From assembly GCF_030380735.1 (NCBI RefSeq), contig NZ_JAUDRZ010000004.1:310001-374000 (forward strand): a stretch of DNA of 64,000 bases, written 5' to 3'. The notes beneath the pieces were generated by a model. That model was not told the origin of the DNA, searched no databases, and saw nothing but the letters and a program-made list of their open reading frames with translations. Below are positions 36,823 through 46,571 of the stretch, in pieces. This DNA comes from Rhizobium sp. S152. Lineage in GTDB: Bacteria > Pseudomonadota > Alphaproteobacteria > Rhizobiales > Rhizobiaceae. The position numbers and the translations under genes are program-made. Position 1 is the stretch's first letter. The number at the start of each line of letters is the position of its first letter.

Positions 36823-36986
36823 AGCTGCGATCTGCGCCTCTCGACAGGAACCACAATCCCTGGGGCCATACTCGATCCAAAGGGAGCTGTCCCTGGCCAG
36901 GCCCGTGGGCTTGGACATATGGCGCCCACCTACGTTTGTAGGCACCCAGGATCGTAAACCTCCATCGGTTGCCGCGGATCGCACTT
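36823..36986 (+). ncRNA. ssrS: 6S RNA (SsrS)
   Basis: This RNA inhibits sigma-70 RNA polymerase in stationary phase. The call rests on three points. It sits directly after zapA, the classic 6S position. A closing stem pairs GCGATCTGCG (36827-36836) with CGCGGATCGC (36973-36982), about 160 bases apart. Between them is a GC-rich, largely double-stranded rod with an interrupted centre (CAATCCCTGGGGCCATA and AAAGGGAGCTGTCCCTGG), matching the 6S bubble architecture. A TATATAAC -10 element lies just upstream. Exact ends are estimates. A minus-strand ORF across this locus is a shadow. Confidence 0.78.
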
Positions 36987-36990
36987 TCTC

Positions 36991-37483
36991 CTTCCCTGGA
37001 TCGTTGAGTTATTGCCTGCGGTAGATGCCGTTCGATGCATCGTCGTGCAGCGTTTTCGCAGGTGAGCCACGTTTTCAATGCTCGTGACGGCCGGGTGCCG
37101 ATTTCTGCAAATGACCTATGCGCTGAGCGCAATTTGGTGGATTTTGGCGTTTCACGCAGAATTCGCGGATGCAGGAGTGATAATCGTCCTGCGTTTCCTA
37201 ATTAAAACGGTTAAACGTACGTTAATTGCCGGCCATGGCTGTTAAGCGTCAAAACCGCAGTAAGCCGATGGCGCTTGCGCAAGCTTTTGCCTGAAACGTT
37301 TACGGTCATTTATGAGGCAAAATCATTGGGCATATTTTCGTCAAGCTATGCGTTTTGTGCATTGGTGATCTGATGCTTTAGCGCTGTTCGGTCCCGGCCT
37401 TCCTGCGTATATTCGCATCAACAGAAAGACACCGGCGGCAAGAACGCTGCCGAGCACTGACAAGCCCTAGAAAGGGGACCATC
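36991..37483. other. Intergenic region between 6S RNA and DUF1127
   Basis: About 490 bases with no credible gene. AT-rich around 37190-37230. It holds one CtrA-like box (37211-37225) and otherwise no recognised signal. Confidence 0.5.
37211..37225. promoter_or_regulatory. CtrA-like box upstream of DUF1127
   Basis: TTAA-ACGTACG-TTAA, with T rather than C after the second half. It is 258 bases before the DUF1127 start, so its target is uncertain. Confidence 0.35.
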
Positions 37484-37630
37484 ATGAACGTAGCACGCTC
37501 CTTCAATAACTGGCGCAAGTATCGTCAGACCGTTTCCGAACTCGGCCGCATGTCGAACCGCGACCTGCACGACCTCGGCATCGACCGCGCCGACATCCAG
37601 CGCGTCGCCCGCGCGGCCGTCGCTCGCTAA
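37484..37630 (+). CDS. DUF1127 small basic protein
   Basis: This 48-residue protein has the DUF1127 signature: RSFNNWRKYRQTVSELGRMS and NRDLHDLGIDRADI, then a basic C-terminus. GAAAGGGGACC precedes the ATG at 37484, and a strong terminator follows. In rhizobia and Agrobacterium short DUF1127 proteins are linked to stress, phosphate and carbon regulation and to RNA handling; the exact role is not settled. It is monocistronic. Confidence 0.85.
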   Translation: MNVARSFNNWRKYRQTVSELGRMSNRDLHDLGIDRADIQRVARAAVAR

Positions 37631-37670
37631 GACCTTTCGATCCTCCTGCCTTCGGGCCGGCCGGTATCCC

Positions 37671-37702
37671 AAAACGCCCGCTCCTCGCAGCGGGCGTTTT
37701 CG
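37671..37702 (+). terminator. Terminator after DUF1127
   Basis: A 12-bp stem (AAAACGCCCGCT with AGCGGGCGTTTT) and a six-base loop end in a T-run. This is a strong intrinsic terminator, usable on both strands. Confidence 0.88.
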
Positions 37703-37777
37703 CGTCCAGGCTTCCATGTTGCCGATAGCCTCCGGTTTTGCTTGCCGGGCTGCCCGTCCAGCGGGTATGGCGAGTTC

Positions 37778-38365
37778 ATGTTTTCACTGGAACGTACCGA
37801 GACCTGCGAGCAGATCGTCAAAAAGAGCCGGTTTCGCGCGGTGGCGGCGCCGATATCCGGCGAGCAGGATGTCAGGGATCTCCTGGCGACGCATTCCGAT
37901 CCCGATGCCAACCACAATTGCTGGGCATGGCGGATCGGCCAGAACTATCGCTTCAGCGACGACGGCGAGCCGAGCGGCACGGCAGGCAAGCCGATCCTGC
38001 AGGCGATCGACGGGCAATCTCTCGACAATGTGATCGTGGTGGTGACGCGCTGGTTCGGCGGCGTGCTGCTCGGCACCGGCGGGCTGATCCGAGCCTATGG
38101 CGGGACGGCCGCGATTTGCCTGCGTGCCGCCGGCACCGTGGAACTGGTCGCTATGGTCGATGTGGTCATTCGCGTCGGTTTTTCCGATCTTGCCCTGGTC
38201 AAAGCGAGACTTGCGGCCGCGCCGGGCGTTCGCGTCGCCAGCGAAGCCTTTCTTGACGATGGGGCGGAATTGACGTTGGCTATACCGGAGGCGATATCAC
38301 GGGAGGTCGCGCGCAGCATCGCCGACGCGACGAGCGGGCGCGTCATTATGACTTTCCAGCCATGA
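37778..38365 (+). CDS. YigZ/IMPACT family protein
   Basis: This 195-residue protein is of the UPF0029 (IMPACT/YigZ) family. The start is the ATG at 37778 (MFSLERTET). Family signatures are KKSRFRAVAAP, HNCWAWRIG and the FSDDGEPSGTAGKPILQAI block, followed by the RWFGGVLLGTGGL signature. In eukaryotes IMPACT controls GCN2; the bacterial function is not known. It lies between DUF1127 and the 6-phosphogluconate dehydrogenase. Confidence 0.87.
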   Translation: MFSLERTETCEQIVKKSRFRAVAAPISGEQDVRDLLATHSDPDANHNCWAWRIGQNYRFSDDGEPSGTAGKPILQAIDGQSLDNVIVVVTRWFGGVLLGTGGLIRAYGGTAAICLRAAGTVELVAMVDVVIRVGFSDLALVKARLAAAPGVRVASEAFLDDGAELTLAIPEAISREVARSIADATSGRVIMTFQP

Positions 38366-38485
38366 CGTCATGGCGTATCAGCTATGCCGTCAGAGGCGTC
38401 ATATGACAGAGACTTCGCTTGCCTGACGCGATTTGAGTGATAGTTTCGCCGCATTATATCGATTTAAATTACCAGGAGACTTGAG

Positions 38486-39505
38486 ATGCAACTTGGCATG
38501 GTTGGTTTGGGCCGGATGGGAAGCTTCATGGTCCAGCGCTTGATGCGCGATGGCCATGAGTGCGTCGTGTATGATGCGAAAACCGAAAGTGTGAACGATC
38601 TCGTCGGCAAGGGTGCCGTCGGCAGTTCGTCGCTGGAAGAGTTCGTCTCGAAGCTGTCGCGCCCGCGCGCCGTATGGCTGATGCTGCCTGCCGCCATCAC
38701 CGACAAGGTGATCGCGCAGATCGCGCCGCTGCTCGACAGCGACGATATCATCATCGACGGCGGCAATTCCTACTATCATGACGACATTCGTCGCGGCGGC
38801 GAGCTGATCACCAAGGGTCTGCACTATGTCGACGTCGGCACCAGCGGCGGCGTCTTCGGTCTCGAGCGTGGCTATTGCCTGATGATCGGCGGCGAAAAGG
38901 CCGTGGTCGAGTCGCTTTCGCCGATCTTCAAGTCGCTGGCACCTGGCGTCGGCGACGTCGTGCCTTCGGCGCATCGTCCCGATCAGGCCGGCAGCACGGC
39001 CGAACAGGGCTATCTGCATTGCGGCCCGCACGGCGCCGGCCACTTCGTGAAGATGGTACACAACGGGATCGAATACGGCCTGATGGCTGCCTATGCCGAA
39101 GGCTTCAACATCCTGAAGCGTGCGAATATCGGCGCCGATACGCATGAAGTCGATGCCGAGACAGCGCCGATCGCGCATCCTGAGCACTACCAGTACGACT
39201 TCAACCTGCAGGACGTCGCCGAAGTCTGGCGCCGCGGCAGCGTCATCACCTCCTGGCTGCTCGACCTGACCTCGGATGCGCTGCATGCGGATCCGGCCCT
39301 CGGCGCCTATGCAGGTCGCGTTTCGGATTCCGGCGAAGGCCGCTGGACGATCATGGCCGCCATCGACGAAAGCGTTCCGACGCCGGTTCTGAGTGCCGCG
39401 CTCTACAGCCGCTTCTCGTCGCGCGACAACGACGAATTCGCCAACAAGGTGCTGTCAGCCATGCGCGCCGGCTTCGGCGGCCACGTCGAAAAGCCGAAGG
39501 CATAA
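38486..39505 (+). CDS. gnd: Short-form 6-phosphogluconate dehydrogenase (decarboxylating)
   Basis: This 339-residue enzyme is of the short type (GntZ/YqeC class) and makes ribulose-5-phosphate from 6-phosphogluconate with NAD(P). It has the Rossmann motif MVGLGRMGSFMVQRLMRDGH, the substrate loop IIDGGNSYYHDD and the catalytic-region segment FVKMVHNGIEYGLM. Short forms often prefer NAD. Spacing from AGGAGACTTGAG to the ATG at 38486 is good. A hairpin at 39531-39566 follows. Confidence 0.9.
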   Translation: MQLGMVGLGRMGSFMVQRLMRDGHECVVYDAKTESVNDLVGKGAVGSSSLEEFVSKLSRPRAVWLMLPAAITDKVIAQIAPLLDSDDIIIDGGNSYYHDDIRRGGELITKGLHYVDVGTSGGVFGLERGYCLMIGGEKAVVESLSPIFKSLAPGVGDVVPSAHRPDQAGSTAEQGYLHCGPHGAGHFVKMVHNGIEYGLMAAYAEGFNILKRANIGADTHEVDAETAPIAHPEHYQYDFNLQDVAEVWRRGSVITSWLLDLTSDALHADPALGAYAGRVSDSGEGRWTIMAAIDESVPTPVLSAALYSRFSSRDNDEFANKVLSAMRAGFGGHVEKPKA

Positions 39506-39530
39506 ACCATTCGGCAATAATGGTTATCGG

Positions 39531-39566
39531 AGCCCGCGCAGCCGCATGCCGCGCGGGCTTTTCTTT
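39531..39566 (+). terminator. Terminator of gnd
   Basis: AGCCCGCGC / GCGCGGGCT arms around an 11-base loop, followed by TTTTCTTT. A second smaller hairpin (ACCATT/AATGGT) lies directly at the stop. Confidence 0.75.
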
Positions 39567-39614
39567 CGCGCGCTTCAATATAAGCTACGCTATATATATT
39601 GGAGGGGCTGGGCG

Positions 39615-41756
39615 ATGGGTCTGGGGTTTGGCGCGCGCGTTGTAAGGCGGCTTCTGCCGCTGATTGCTTTGACGATGGCCGCATGGGGAGCGTTGGCGCA
39701 GACACCGCCCGCCGCGCCGGCAACGCCGCCGCCCGCCGAAGTGCGGCAAATCTTCGAGCTCATGGAGAAGCCCGCCGTCAAGCAGTGGATGGCCACGCAG
39801 GCCGCCCCGACACAAGCACCCGTGCAAGCGCCGACCGCGCCATCGGCAATGCCCGGCGAGATGTCCGGAGAGCAGATGTCGGTGCTTTCCGAATTCCTCG
39901 GTCATGCCCGCACGCATTTCGATCTGGTGTCCGGTGCGGCGATGACGCTGCCCGAGGAGGTCGAGAATGCCTCCGAGATCGTCGAGCGCGAGGTTCAACC
40001 GAGCGGCTGGGCTGTCGTGACGTTCGAACTCCTGGCTCTGTTTCTCGCCGGTGCTGTCGCCGAAATGCTGTTTCGGGTGATCGTGCCGCGACCGCGCATC
40101 AGACAAGAGGATGGCGAGGTGGTCACAGTCGCCCATCACGCCGCAGCCAACCTGAGCTATCGCGTGGTGCCGGCGCTGGTGTTCTGCATCGCGACGCTCG
40201 TTCCGCTCGTGCTCTTCGATTGGCCGCCGATCACGCAATCGCTGGCGATCGCCGTGGCCATCGCGCTGATCGTATCGCGCGTCACGATCTCGATCGGCCG
40301 GCTGCTGGTGGCGCTGGTGACGCTGCCTCAGGCTGGCGGCGAGCGCGACGTTTCGCGGGCGACTGCGATGTTCTGGTTCGAGCGCAGCTGCGTGTTCATC
40401 ATCTATTTCGTGTTCGGCTGGGTGCTGATCCAATTGATGGCGCCGCTGGGCTTCTCCCCTGGGTCGCGGTATCTCGTCGGCTACACGCTCGGGCTTGGAT
40501 TGCTTGCCATCGCCGTCGAGGCGGTCTGGTCGCGCCCGGTGGAGGAGGGGCACAAGAGCACGACGGTCTCCTGGCTGCTGACGATCTATTTCGTGGCGCT
40601 CTGGCTGCTGTGGGTGGCGGGCTTCAACTTCATCCTGTGGCTTGGCATCTATCTCGTGCTGTTGCCGCGAGCGCTACGGGTCTCGACGCTTGCCGTGCGA
40701 TCCCTCCACAAGGCGGAGGCCGGCTTTCTTGCCAAAAAGCGGATTGCCGCGGTGCTGCTCGATCGCGGCGTGCGAGCGATCATCATTACCATCGCCGCCA
40801 TCTGGCTCGGCCGCATTCTTGGCTTCGCGGCCGATCGGATGGCTGCCGGCGAGACGATGATCGACCGGATCGTGCGCGGCTCGGTCGGCGGCATCGTCAT
40901 CCTGCTTGCCGCCGATCTGCTCTGGCACCTTGCGCGCGCCTATATCAACGGCAGGCTCGAGGATTCGCCTCTGGAAGGGTCGATCAATGACGATGAGAAG
41001 GCACGGCGGGCGCGGTTGCAGACGCTGCTGCCGATCTTCCGCAATATCCTCGCCGTCGTGATCGCCGTTATCGCTGTGCTGATGGTGCTTTCCGGCCTCG
41101 GCGTCGAGATCGGGCCTTTGATTGCCGGTGCAGGCGTCGTCGGTGTCGCGGTCGGCTTCGGGGCGCAGACCATCGTCAAGGATGTCATCAGCGGCATGTT
41201 CTATCTCTGGGACGATGCATTCCGTGTGGGCGAGTATATCGAGAGCGGTAGCCACAAGGGCGTCGTCGAGGCCTTCAGCCTGCGGTCCGTCAGGCTGCGC
41301 CATCACCGCGGGCCGCTGACCACGGTGCCGTTCGGTGAACTCGGCGCAGTCAAGAACCTGAACCGCGATTGGACGATCGACAAGATAACGCTCAACGTCA
41401 CCTACGACACCGATCTGGTGCTGGCGAAGAAGGTGATCAAGCAGATCGGCCAGAAGCTGCTCGAAAACCCCGACTACGCGCCTCATATCATCGAAACGCT
41501 GAAGATGAAGGGCGTCGAGCAGTTCGGCGAATTCGCGATCGTCATCCGTCTGGCAATGATGACGAAGCCGGGCGAGCAGTTCGTCATTCGCCGCAACGCG
41601 CTGGCGATGATCCGAACCGCCTTCAAGGAAAACGGCATCGAGTTTGCAGTCCCGACGCTGCAGGTCTCGAGCGAGACGCACGACGCCGATGCGAATGCCG
41701 CGGCCGCCCTCTATGCCGCGCAGAAATCGGCACCTGGAGAGGAGCCAGCCGCTTAG
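39615..41756 (+). CDS. Large MscS-family mechanosensitive channel
   Basis: This 713-residue inner-membrane channel starts at the ATG at 39615 behind GGAGGGG. The N-terminus is a signal peptide ending near ALAQ, followed by a Pro/Ala-rich periplasmic section of about 100 residues. Eight to ten TM segments follow, and the pore helix and beta domain occupy about residues 480-640 (GAGVVGVAVGFGAQTIVKDV, LWDDAFRVGEYIE). The C-terminal region resembles MscS vestibule sequences. It should release solutes on hypo-osmotic shock. It lies downstream of gnd with about 48 bases after its terminator. Confidence 0.88.
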   Translation: MGLGFGARVVRRLLPLIALTMAAWGALAQTPPAAPATPPPAEVRQIFELMEKPAVKQWMATQAAPTQAPVQAPTAPSAMPGEMSGEQMSVLSEFLGHARTHFDLVSGAAMTLPEEVENASEIVEREVQPSGWAVVTFELLALFLAGAVAEMLFRVIVPRPRIRQEDGEVVTVAHHAAANLSYRVVPALVFCIATLVPLVLFDWPPITQSLAIAVAIALIVSRVTISIGRLLVALVTLPQAGGERDVSRATAMFWFERSCVFIIYFVFGWVLIQLMAPLGFSPGSRYLVGYTLGLGLLAIAVEAVWSRPVEEGHKSTTVSWLLTIYFVALWLLWVAGFNFILWLGIYLVLLPRALRVSTLAVRSLHKAEAGFLAKKRIAAVLLDRGVRAIIITIAAIWLGRILGFAADRMAAGETMIDRIVRGSVGGIVILLAADLLWHLARAYINGRLEDSPLEGSINDDEKARRARLQTLLPIFRNILAVVIAVIAVLMVLSGLGVEIGPLIAGAGVVGVAVGFGAQTIVKDVISGMFYLWDDAFRVGEYIESGSHKGVVEAFSLRSVRLRHHRGPLTTVPFGELGAVKNLNRDWTIDKITLNVTYDTDLVLAKKVIKQIGQKLLENPDYAPHIIETLKMKGVEQFGEFAIVIRLAMMTKPGEQFVIRRNALAMIRTAFKENGIEFAVPTLQVSSETHDADANAAAALYAAQKSAPGEEPAA

Positions 41757-41991
41757 TCGTGCCGGTGCCATACGATGATGGCGCGGCTGCGTCGGGGATC
41801 TTACCAAAATGCAATGTGCAAGTGCTCTTCTTGCGCCAAAAATGCCCCAATTGAAGAAGAAGCAGACGCTTATTGCGGGCGCTGGGGTGGCGTTGCCATG
41901 TATTCGCGGGCTTGAGCCCAAGAACTTGCATGCTGGCTGTGTTAGGTGTTCGAAACATGACTCCCGCTGATGTGTAAGTTCGCGACGGTAA

Positions 41992-44598
41992 ATGATGTCG
42001 AAGCACGCCGATTTGGAAGAGATTGAAGTAACGGAAGAATCCACCTTCGCCGGCTTTTTTCGGCGATACCGGACACATCTCGCGGCCGTAGCGACGCTGA
42101 TCGTGTTCTGCATGGTCGGCTTCGCCATCGAACAGCTTACCACCGAGGTGCGCTACGACGATGTCGTTCAGGCGCTCGCCGACACGACCGTGAGCTCGAT
42201 CCTGCTTGCGCTCTTCTTCACTGCCCTAAGCTTCCTGGCGCTGGTGTTCTATGACGTGAACGCCATCGAGTATGTCGGCAAGAGGCTGCCTTTTCCGCAG
42301 GTGGCGCTGACCGCGTTCAGCGCCTATGCGGTTGGAAACACGGCGGGTTTCGGCGCGCTTAGCGGCGGCGCGATCCGCTATCGGGCCTATTCCAGGCTCG
42401 GGCTGACGCCCGAAGAGATCGGGCGGGTCATCGCTTTCGTGACGGTCGCTTTCGGTCTCGGCCTTGCCGGTGTCGGCTCCATCGCGCTTCTGGCCATCGC
42501 CGACGAGATCGCACCGTTGATCGGCGTCAGCAGCATATTGCTGCGATTGATCGGCGGCGCCATCGTACTGGTGCTGGCGGCAGGCGTCGTGCTCGGGCGT
42601 GGCGGGCGGGCGCTGGAGATCGGCCGCTTCTCCATCCGGCTTCCCGATTCCGCCACATGGTCGCGACAGTTCCTTGTCGCCGCCTTCGATATCGCGGCTT
42701 CCGCGACCGTTCTCTACGTTCTCCTGCCGCAGACGGCCATCGGCTGGCCGGTGTTCCTGGCGGTCTACGCGATCGCCGTCGGCCTCGGCGTGCTCAGCCA
42801 TGTTCCGGCGGGACTCGGCGTGTTCGAGACCGTGATCATTGCCGCTCTCGGCAGCGCCGTGAATATCGATGCCGTGCTCGGCTCGCTGGTGCTCTATCGC
42901 CTGATCTATCACGTCGTGCCATTGCTGATCGCCGTGCTTGCCGTCTCCGCCACGGAGCTTCGGCGCTTTGCCGATCATCCTGTGGCCTCGGGCATCCGGC
43001 GTATCGGTATCCGCCTGATGCCGCAGCTGCTTTCAGCGCTCGCGCTGCTTCTCGGTGTCATGCTGATCTTCTCGAGCGTGACGCCGACACCGGACGAGAA
43101 CCTTGCGCTGCTGTCCGATTATCTGCCTTTGCCGATCGTCGAAGGCGCGCATTTCCTCTCCAGCGTGCTCGGGCTTGCGCTGGTGGTCGCGGCGCGCGGC
43201 CTTGGCCAGCGTCTCGACGGCGCCTGGTGGGTGACGATCCTTTCGGCCGCCGCGGCGCTGACGCTGTCGCTGCTCAAGGCGATTGCGCTGGTCGAAGCCT
43301 GCTTCCTCGCCTTCCTGATCTTCGGACTGTTCGTGAGCCGGCGGCTCTTCCGCCGTCGCGCGTCGTTGTTCCACCAGACGCTGACGGCATCATGGCTTAC
43401 GGCGATTGCGGTGGTCTGCGTCGGCGCGATCGTCATCCTGCTTTTCGTCTACCGCGACGTCGATTACAGCAACCAACTCTGGTGGCAGTTCGAATTCACC
43501 GGCGAAGCACCACGCAGCCTGCGCGCCACGCTCGGTATCACCATTATCTCCTCTTTCATCGCTGTCTTCAGCCTGTTGCGTCCGGCGACGACGAAACCGG
43601 AGCCGGCTAGCGACGAGGCACTCGAGAATGCCGTCGCCATCGTCGAGAAACAGCGCTACGCCGACGCCAATCTGGTGCGCATGGGCGACAAGAGCGTGAT
43701 GTTCTCGGAAAAGGGCGATGCCTTCATCATGTACGGGCGGCAGGGGCGCTCGTGGATCGCTCTGTTCGATCCGATCGGCGAACGTAGCGCCATACCCGAA
43801 CTCGTCTGGCGCTTCGTCGAAACGGCCCGCGCCGCCGGCTGCCGCGCGGTGTTCTACCAGATCTCGCCGGCGCTGCTTTCGCATTGCGCCGATGCGGGGC
43901 TCAGAGCCTTCAAGCTCGGTGAGCTCGCCGTCTCCGACTTGACGGCCTTCGAGATGAAGGGCGGCAAGTGGGCGAACCTGCGCCAGACCGCGAGCCGCGC
44001 CCAGCGCGACGGGCTCTCCTTCGAGGTGATCAAGCCCGAGGACGTTCCTGACGTGATGGACGAGCTGGCGGCCGTTTCCAACGCGTGGCTGGCCGACCAC
44101 AATGCCAAGGAGAAGGGCTTCTCGCTTGGCGCGTTCACGCCTGAATATATTCTGGCGCAACCGGTTGGCATCCTGAAACTCGAGGGCAAGATCGTCGCCT
44201 TCGCCAATATCCTGATCACCGGCGCCAAGGACGAGGGGACGATCGACCTGATGCGTTTCTCGCCGGATGCGCCGAAGGGTTCCATGGACTTCCTGTTCGT
44301 GCAGATCATGGAATATCTGCGCGCCGAGGGCTTTTCGCACTTCAACCTCGGCATGGCGCCGCTATCGGGCATGTCAAAGCGCGAGACGGCGCCGGTCTGG
44401 GACCGCATCGGAAGCACCGTGTTCGAGCACGGCGAGCGCTTCTACAACTTCAAGGGCCTCAGGGCCTTCAAGTCCAAATTTCACCCTCAATGGCATCCGC
44501 GCTATCTTGCGGTGTCCGGAGGAGGCAATCCTGTCATCGCCTTGATGGACGCGACGCTCCTGATCGGCGGCGGATTGAAAGGGGTCGTGAGGAAATGA
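41992..44598 (+). CDS. mprF: Bifunctional lysyl-phosphatidylglycerol synthase/flippase (MprF/LpiA)
   Basis: This 868-residue protein has an N-terminal flippase domain of about 14 TM segments and a C-terminal GNAT-like synthase domain from about residue 540 that uses lysyl-tRNA to make lysyl-phosphatidylglycerol. The synthase part includes FIMYGRQGRSWIALFDPIGE, AVFYQISPALLSHCADAGLR and FNLGMAPLSGMSKRE. The modified lipid lowers surface negative charge and helps with acid and cationic peptides. The stop overlaps the next gene, the AcvB/AtvA-like lipid hydrolase, the lpiA-atvA arrangement of Rhizobium tropici. Confidence 0.93.
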   Translation: MMSKHADLEEIEVTEESTFAGFFRRYRTHLAAVATLIVFCMVGFAIEQLTTEVRYDDVVQALADTTVSSILLALFFTALSFLALVFYDVNAIEYVGKRLPFPQVALTAFSAYAVGNTAGFGALSGGAIRYRAYSRLGLTPEEIGRVIAFVTVAFGLGLAGVGSIALLAIADEIAPLIGVSSILLRLIGGAIVLVLAAGVVLGRGGRALEIGRFSIRLPDSATWSRQFLVAAFDIAASATVLYVLLPQTAIGWPVFLAVYAIAVGLGVLSHVPAGLGVFETVIIAALGSAVNIDAVLGSLVLYRLIYHVVPLLIAVLAVSATELRRFADHPVASGIRRIGIRLMPQLLSALALLLGVMLIFSSVTPTPDENLALLSDYLPLPIVEGAHFLSSVLGLALVVAARGLGQRLDGAWWVTILSAAAALTLSLLKAIALVEACFLAFLIFGLFVSRRLFRRRASLFHQTLTASWLTAIAVVCVGAIVILLFVYRDVDYSNQLWWQFEFTGEAPRSLRATLGITIISSFIAVFSLLRPATTKPEPASDEALENAVAIVEKQRYADANLVRMGDKSVMFSEKGDAFIMYGRQGRSWIALFDPIGERSAIPELVWRFVETARAAGCRAVFYQISPALLSHCADAGLRAFKLGELAVSDLTAFEMKGGKWANLRQTASRAQRDGLSFEVIKPEDVPDVMDELAAVSNAWLADHNAKEKGFSLGAFTPEYILAQPVGILKLEGKIVAFANILITGAKDEGTIDLMRFSPDAPKGSMDFLFVQIMEYLRAEGFSHFNLGMAPLSGMSKRETAPVWDRIGSTVFEHGERFYNFKGLRAFKSKFHPQWHPRYLAVSGGGNPVIALMDATLLIGGGLKGVVRK

Positions 44599-45977
44599 TG
44601 AAAAGACACATTCTGGCCGCCGCATGCGCGCTGGCGCTCTCCATTCCCGCCGCACGGGCGGCCGACGAGACCACGCAGAGCTTCGAGACCGGGCTGATCC
44701 CTTCGCCGCACATCTTCCTGCCTGACGGAGACGTCAAGGGCGCCGTGATGCTGATCTCGGACGCGGCCGGCTGGGGCGACAAGGAGAAGACGGAAGCCGA
44801 TCGACTGGTGGGCGAGGGCGCCGTGGTCATCGGCGTCGATTTCCCTTCCTATATCGATGCTCTCCGTAAATACGACGTCAGCGACAATGACGGCTGCGTC
44901 TATCTGGTCTCCGATATCGAGTCGCTCAGCCAGCAGGTGCAGCGCGCCGCGGGCAACAGCCCGTACCATCTTCCTGTTATCGCCGGTATCGGCGAGGGCG
45001 GGGCGCTGGCGCTGGCGATTGCCGCGCAGACACCGGATGCGACCATCGGCCAGACGCTGGCGATCGATCCGCTGGCGGGTATCCCGCTGACGCAGCAGCT
45101 CTGCACGCCAGCGAAGAAGGAGACGGTCGGGGATCGCATGATCTACGGTCTCAGCGATATCGCGCTGCCGGATCCTGTGATCGCCGCCTTCACTTCGGCC
45201 GCCAACAAGGATGGCCGCGCGCATGCTGAGGAGCTCAAGAAGGCGCATCCCGACATCGATATCCGCGATTCCGAGGATGATGCGCAGACGACGCTCAGCG
45301 ATACGCTGGACGACCTGATCGCCGCATCCGGCAATGCCGACAATCCGCTCGGGCTACCGCTGACCATTCTCGATGCCACGCCCGCTTTCGACACGATGGC
45401 GGTGATCTACTCGGGTGACGGTGGTTGGCGCGATATCGACAAGGAAGTGGGTGCGGCGCTGCAGAAGCAGGGCATTCCCGTGGTCGGTGTGGATTCGCTG
45501 CATTACTTCTGGTCCGAGCGTAAACCCCAGGAAACCGCCGACGATCTCGGCAAGATCATCGAGCTCTACCGCAAGCAGTGGAAGGTCAAGCATGTGCTCT
45601 TGGCCGGCTATTCCTTCGGCGCGGACGTCGTGCCGGCCGCTTTTTCGCGGCTGAAGCCGGCAGCCAAGAGCACCGTGGCGCAGATATCGCTGCTGTCGCT
45701 GTCGCACGAGGTGGACTATCAGATCTCCGTCATGGGCTGGCTCGGCGCCAAGACCGAAGGCGCTGGCGGCGACCCGGCGAATGACCTCAAGACCGTCGAT
45801 CCGAAGCTCGTGCAGTGCGTCTACGGCAAGGAAGACGACGACGAGGTTGCCTGCCCCGATCTGAAGGATACCGGCGTCGACGTCATCGCGCTATCAGGCG
45901 ATCACCACTTCGACGAAAACTACGCGCTGCTCAGCAAGACGATCATCGACGGGCTGAAGGCGCGACTGCAGGATTAA
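44595..45977 (+). CDS. atvA: AcvB/AtvA family protein (lysyl-PG hydrolase)
   Basis: This 460-residue exported protein has a signal peptide (MMKRHILAAACALALSIPAA, then RAAD). It belongs to the VirJ/AcvB family with a serine-hydrolase fold: SGDGGWRDIDKEVG and GYSFGADVVPAAF carry the nucleophile serine. AcvB of Agrobacterium removes lysine from lysyl-PG, so it counterbalances MprF. ATGATG at 44595/44598 overlaps the mprF stop. It is convergent with the DinB gene, whose stop overlaps the last bases. Confidence 0.9.
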   Translation: MMKRHILAAACALALSIPAARAADETTQSFETGLIPSPHIFLPDGDVKGAVMLISDAAGWGDKEKTEADRLVGEGAVVIGVDFPSYIDALRKYDVSDNDGCVYLVSDIESLSQQVQRAAGNSPYHLPVIAGIGEGGALALAIAAQTPDATIGQTLAIDPLAGIPLTQQLCTPAKKETVGDRMIYGLSDIALPDPVIAAFTSAANKDGRAHAEELKKAHPDIDIRDSEDDAQTTLSDTLDDLIAASGNADNPLGLPLTILDATPAFDTMAVIYSGDGGWRDIDKEVGAALQKQGIPVVGVDSLHYFWSERKPQETADDLGKIIELYRKQWKVKHVLLAGYSFGADVVPAAFSRLKPAAKSTVAQISLLSLSHEVDYQISVMGWLGAKTEGAGGDPANDLKTVDPKLVQCVYGKEDDDEVACPDLKDTGVDVIALSGDHHFDENYALLSKTIIDGLKARLQD

Positions 45978-46537
45978 AGCATCAACTTCTCTTCGCTCCA
46001 GCCGAGGGCGGCGATCTCGTCGCCCCGGAACCTGGCATCGTCCGCGACGATGAATTCGTCCAGCTGCGGCGGCTTCACGCTGGTGCCCGCCAGCATGGCA
46101 TGCACCTGGCCGCGGTGATGCGTCTGGTGCTGGAAGAGGTGGTTGAACGCATCTTCCATCCGTTCCCGCTGAATACGCTCGCCGCGATGGATCTCGACGG
46201 TCGAGGCCAGTTTCTGTGGCGAGAGCGCATCTGCAAGCGTTACCAGTCGTGCATCGACGGACTTCTGTGCCGCGGCAAGGGTTGCGATATCGGGGCAGGG
46301 TTCCTCGACCGCCCAGGCCCGCGGCCCCAGCGTGCCACCCTCCAGCGCATCGACATAGAACCAGTCGACCGTGAGAATATGGTTCAGCGTCGCCTTGATC
46401 GACGGGAAGAAACTGACGCGCGGCGCGTCGAATTCGCCCGGCTGCAAAAGCGCGCAGGCCATGTGCAGGCGATGGTTGGCGAGCGCGTTGTTATAGGCGA
46501 GCTTGCGGAAGGATCGGCAGGGATCGAAATCAGGCAT
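45974..46537 (-). CDS. DinB-family protein
   Basis: This 187-residue four-helix-bundle protein has the metal-ligand histidines in KATLNHILTVDWFYVD and HQTHHRGQVHAMLAG, as in the DinB/YfiT group. Such proteins are often thiol-dependent transferases or metal hydrolases of unknown substrate. GAGGAGACGCATC precedes the ATG. It overlaps the atvA stop by four bases in convergent arrangement. Confidence 0.87.
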   Translation of the reverse strand: MPDFDPCRSFRKLAYNNALANHRLHMACALLQPGEFDAPRVSFFPSIKATLNHILTVDWFYVDALEGGTLGPRAWAVEEPCPDIATLAAAQKSVDARLVTLADALSPQKLASTVEIHRGERIQRERMEDAFNHLFQHQTHHRGQVHAMLAGTSVKPPQLDEFIVADDARFRGDEIAALGWSEEKLML

Positions 46538-46571
46538 GATGCGTCTCCTCCTCGCGCGGCTTCGGCCTTCT

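Noticed and set aside
36764..37132. Minus-strand ORF across the zapA/6S RNA junction
   Set aside because: It covers the structured 6S RNA, has no protein-family features and no ribosome site.
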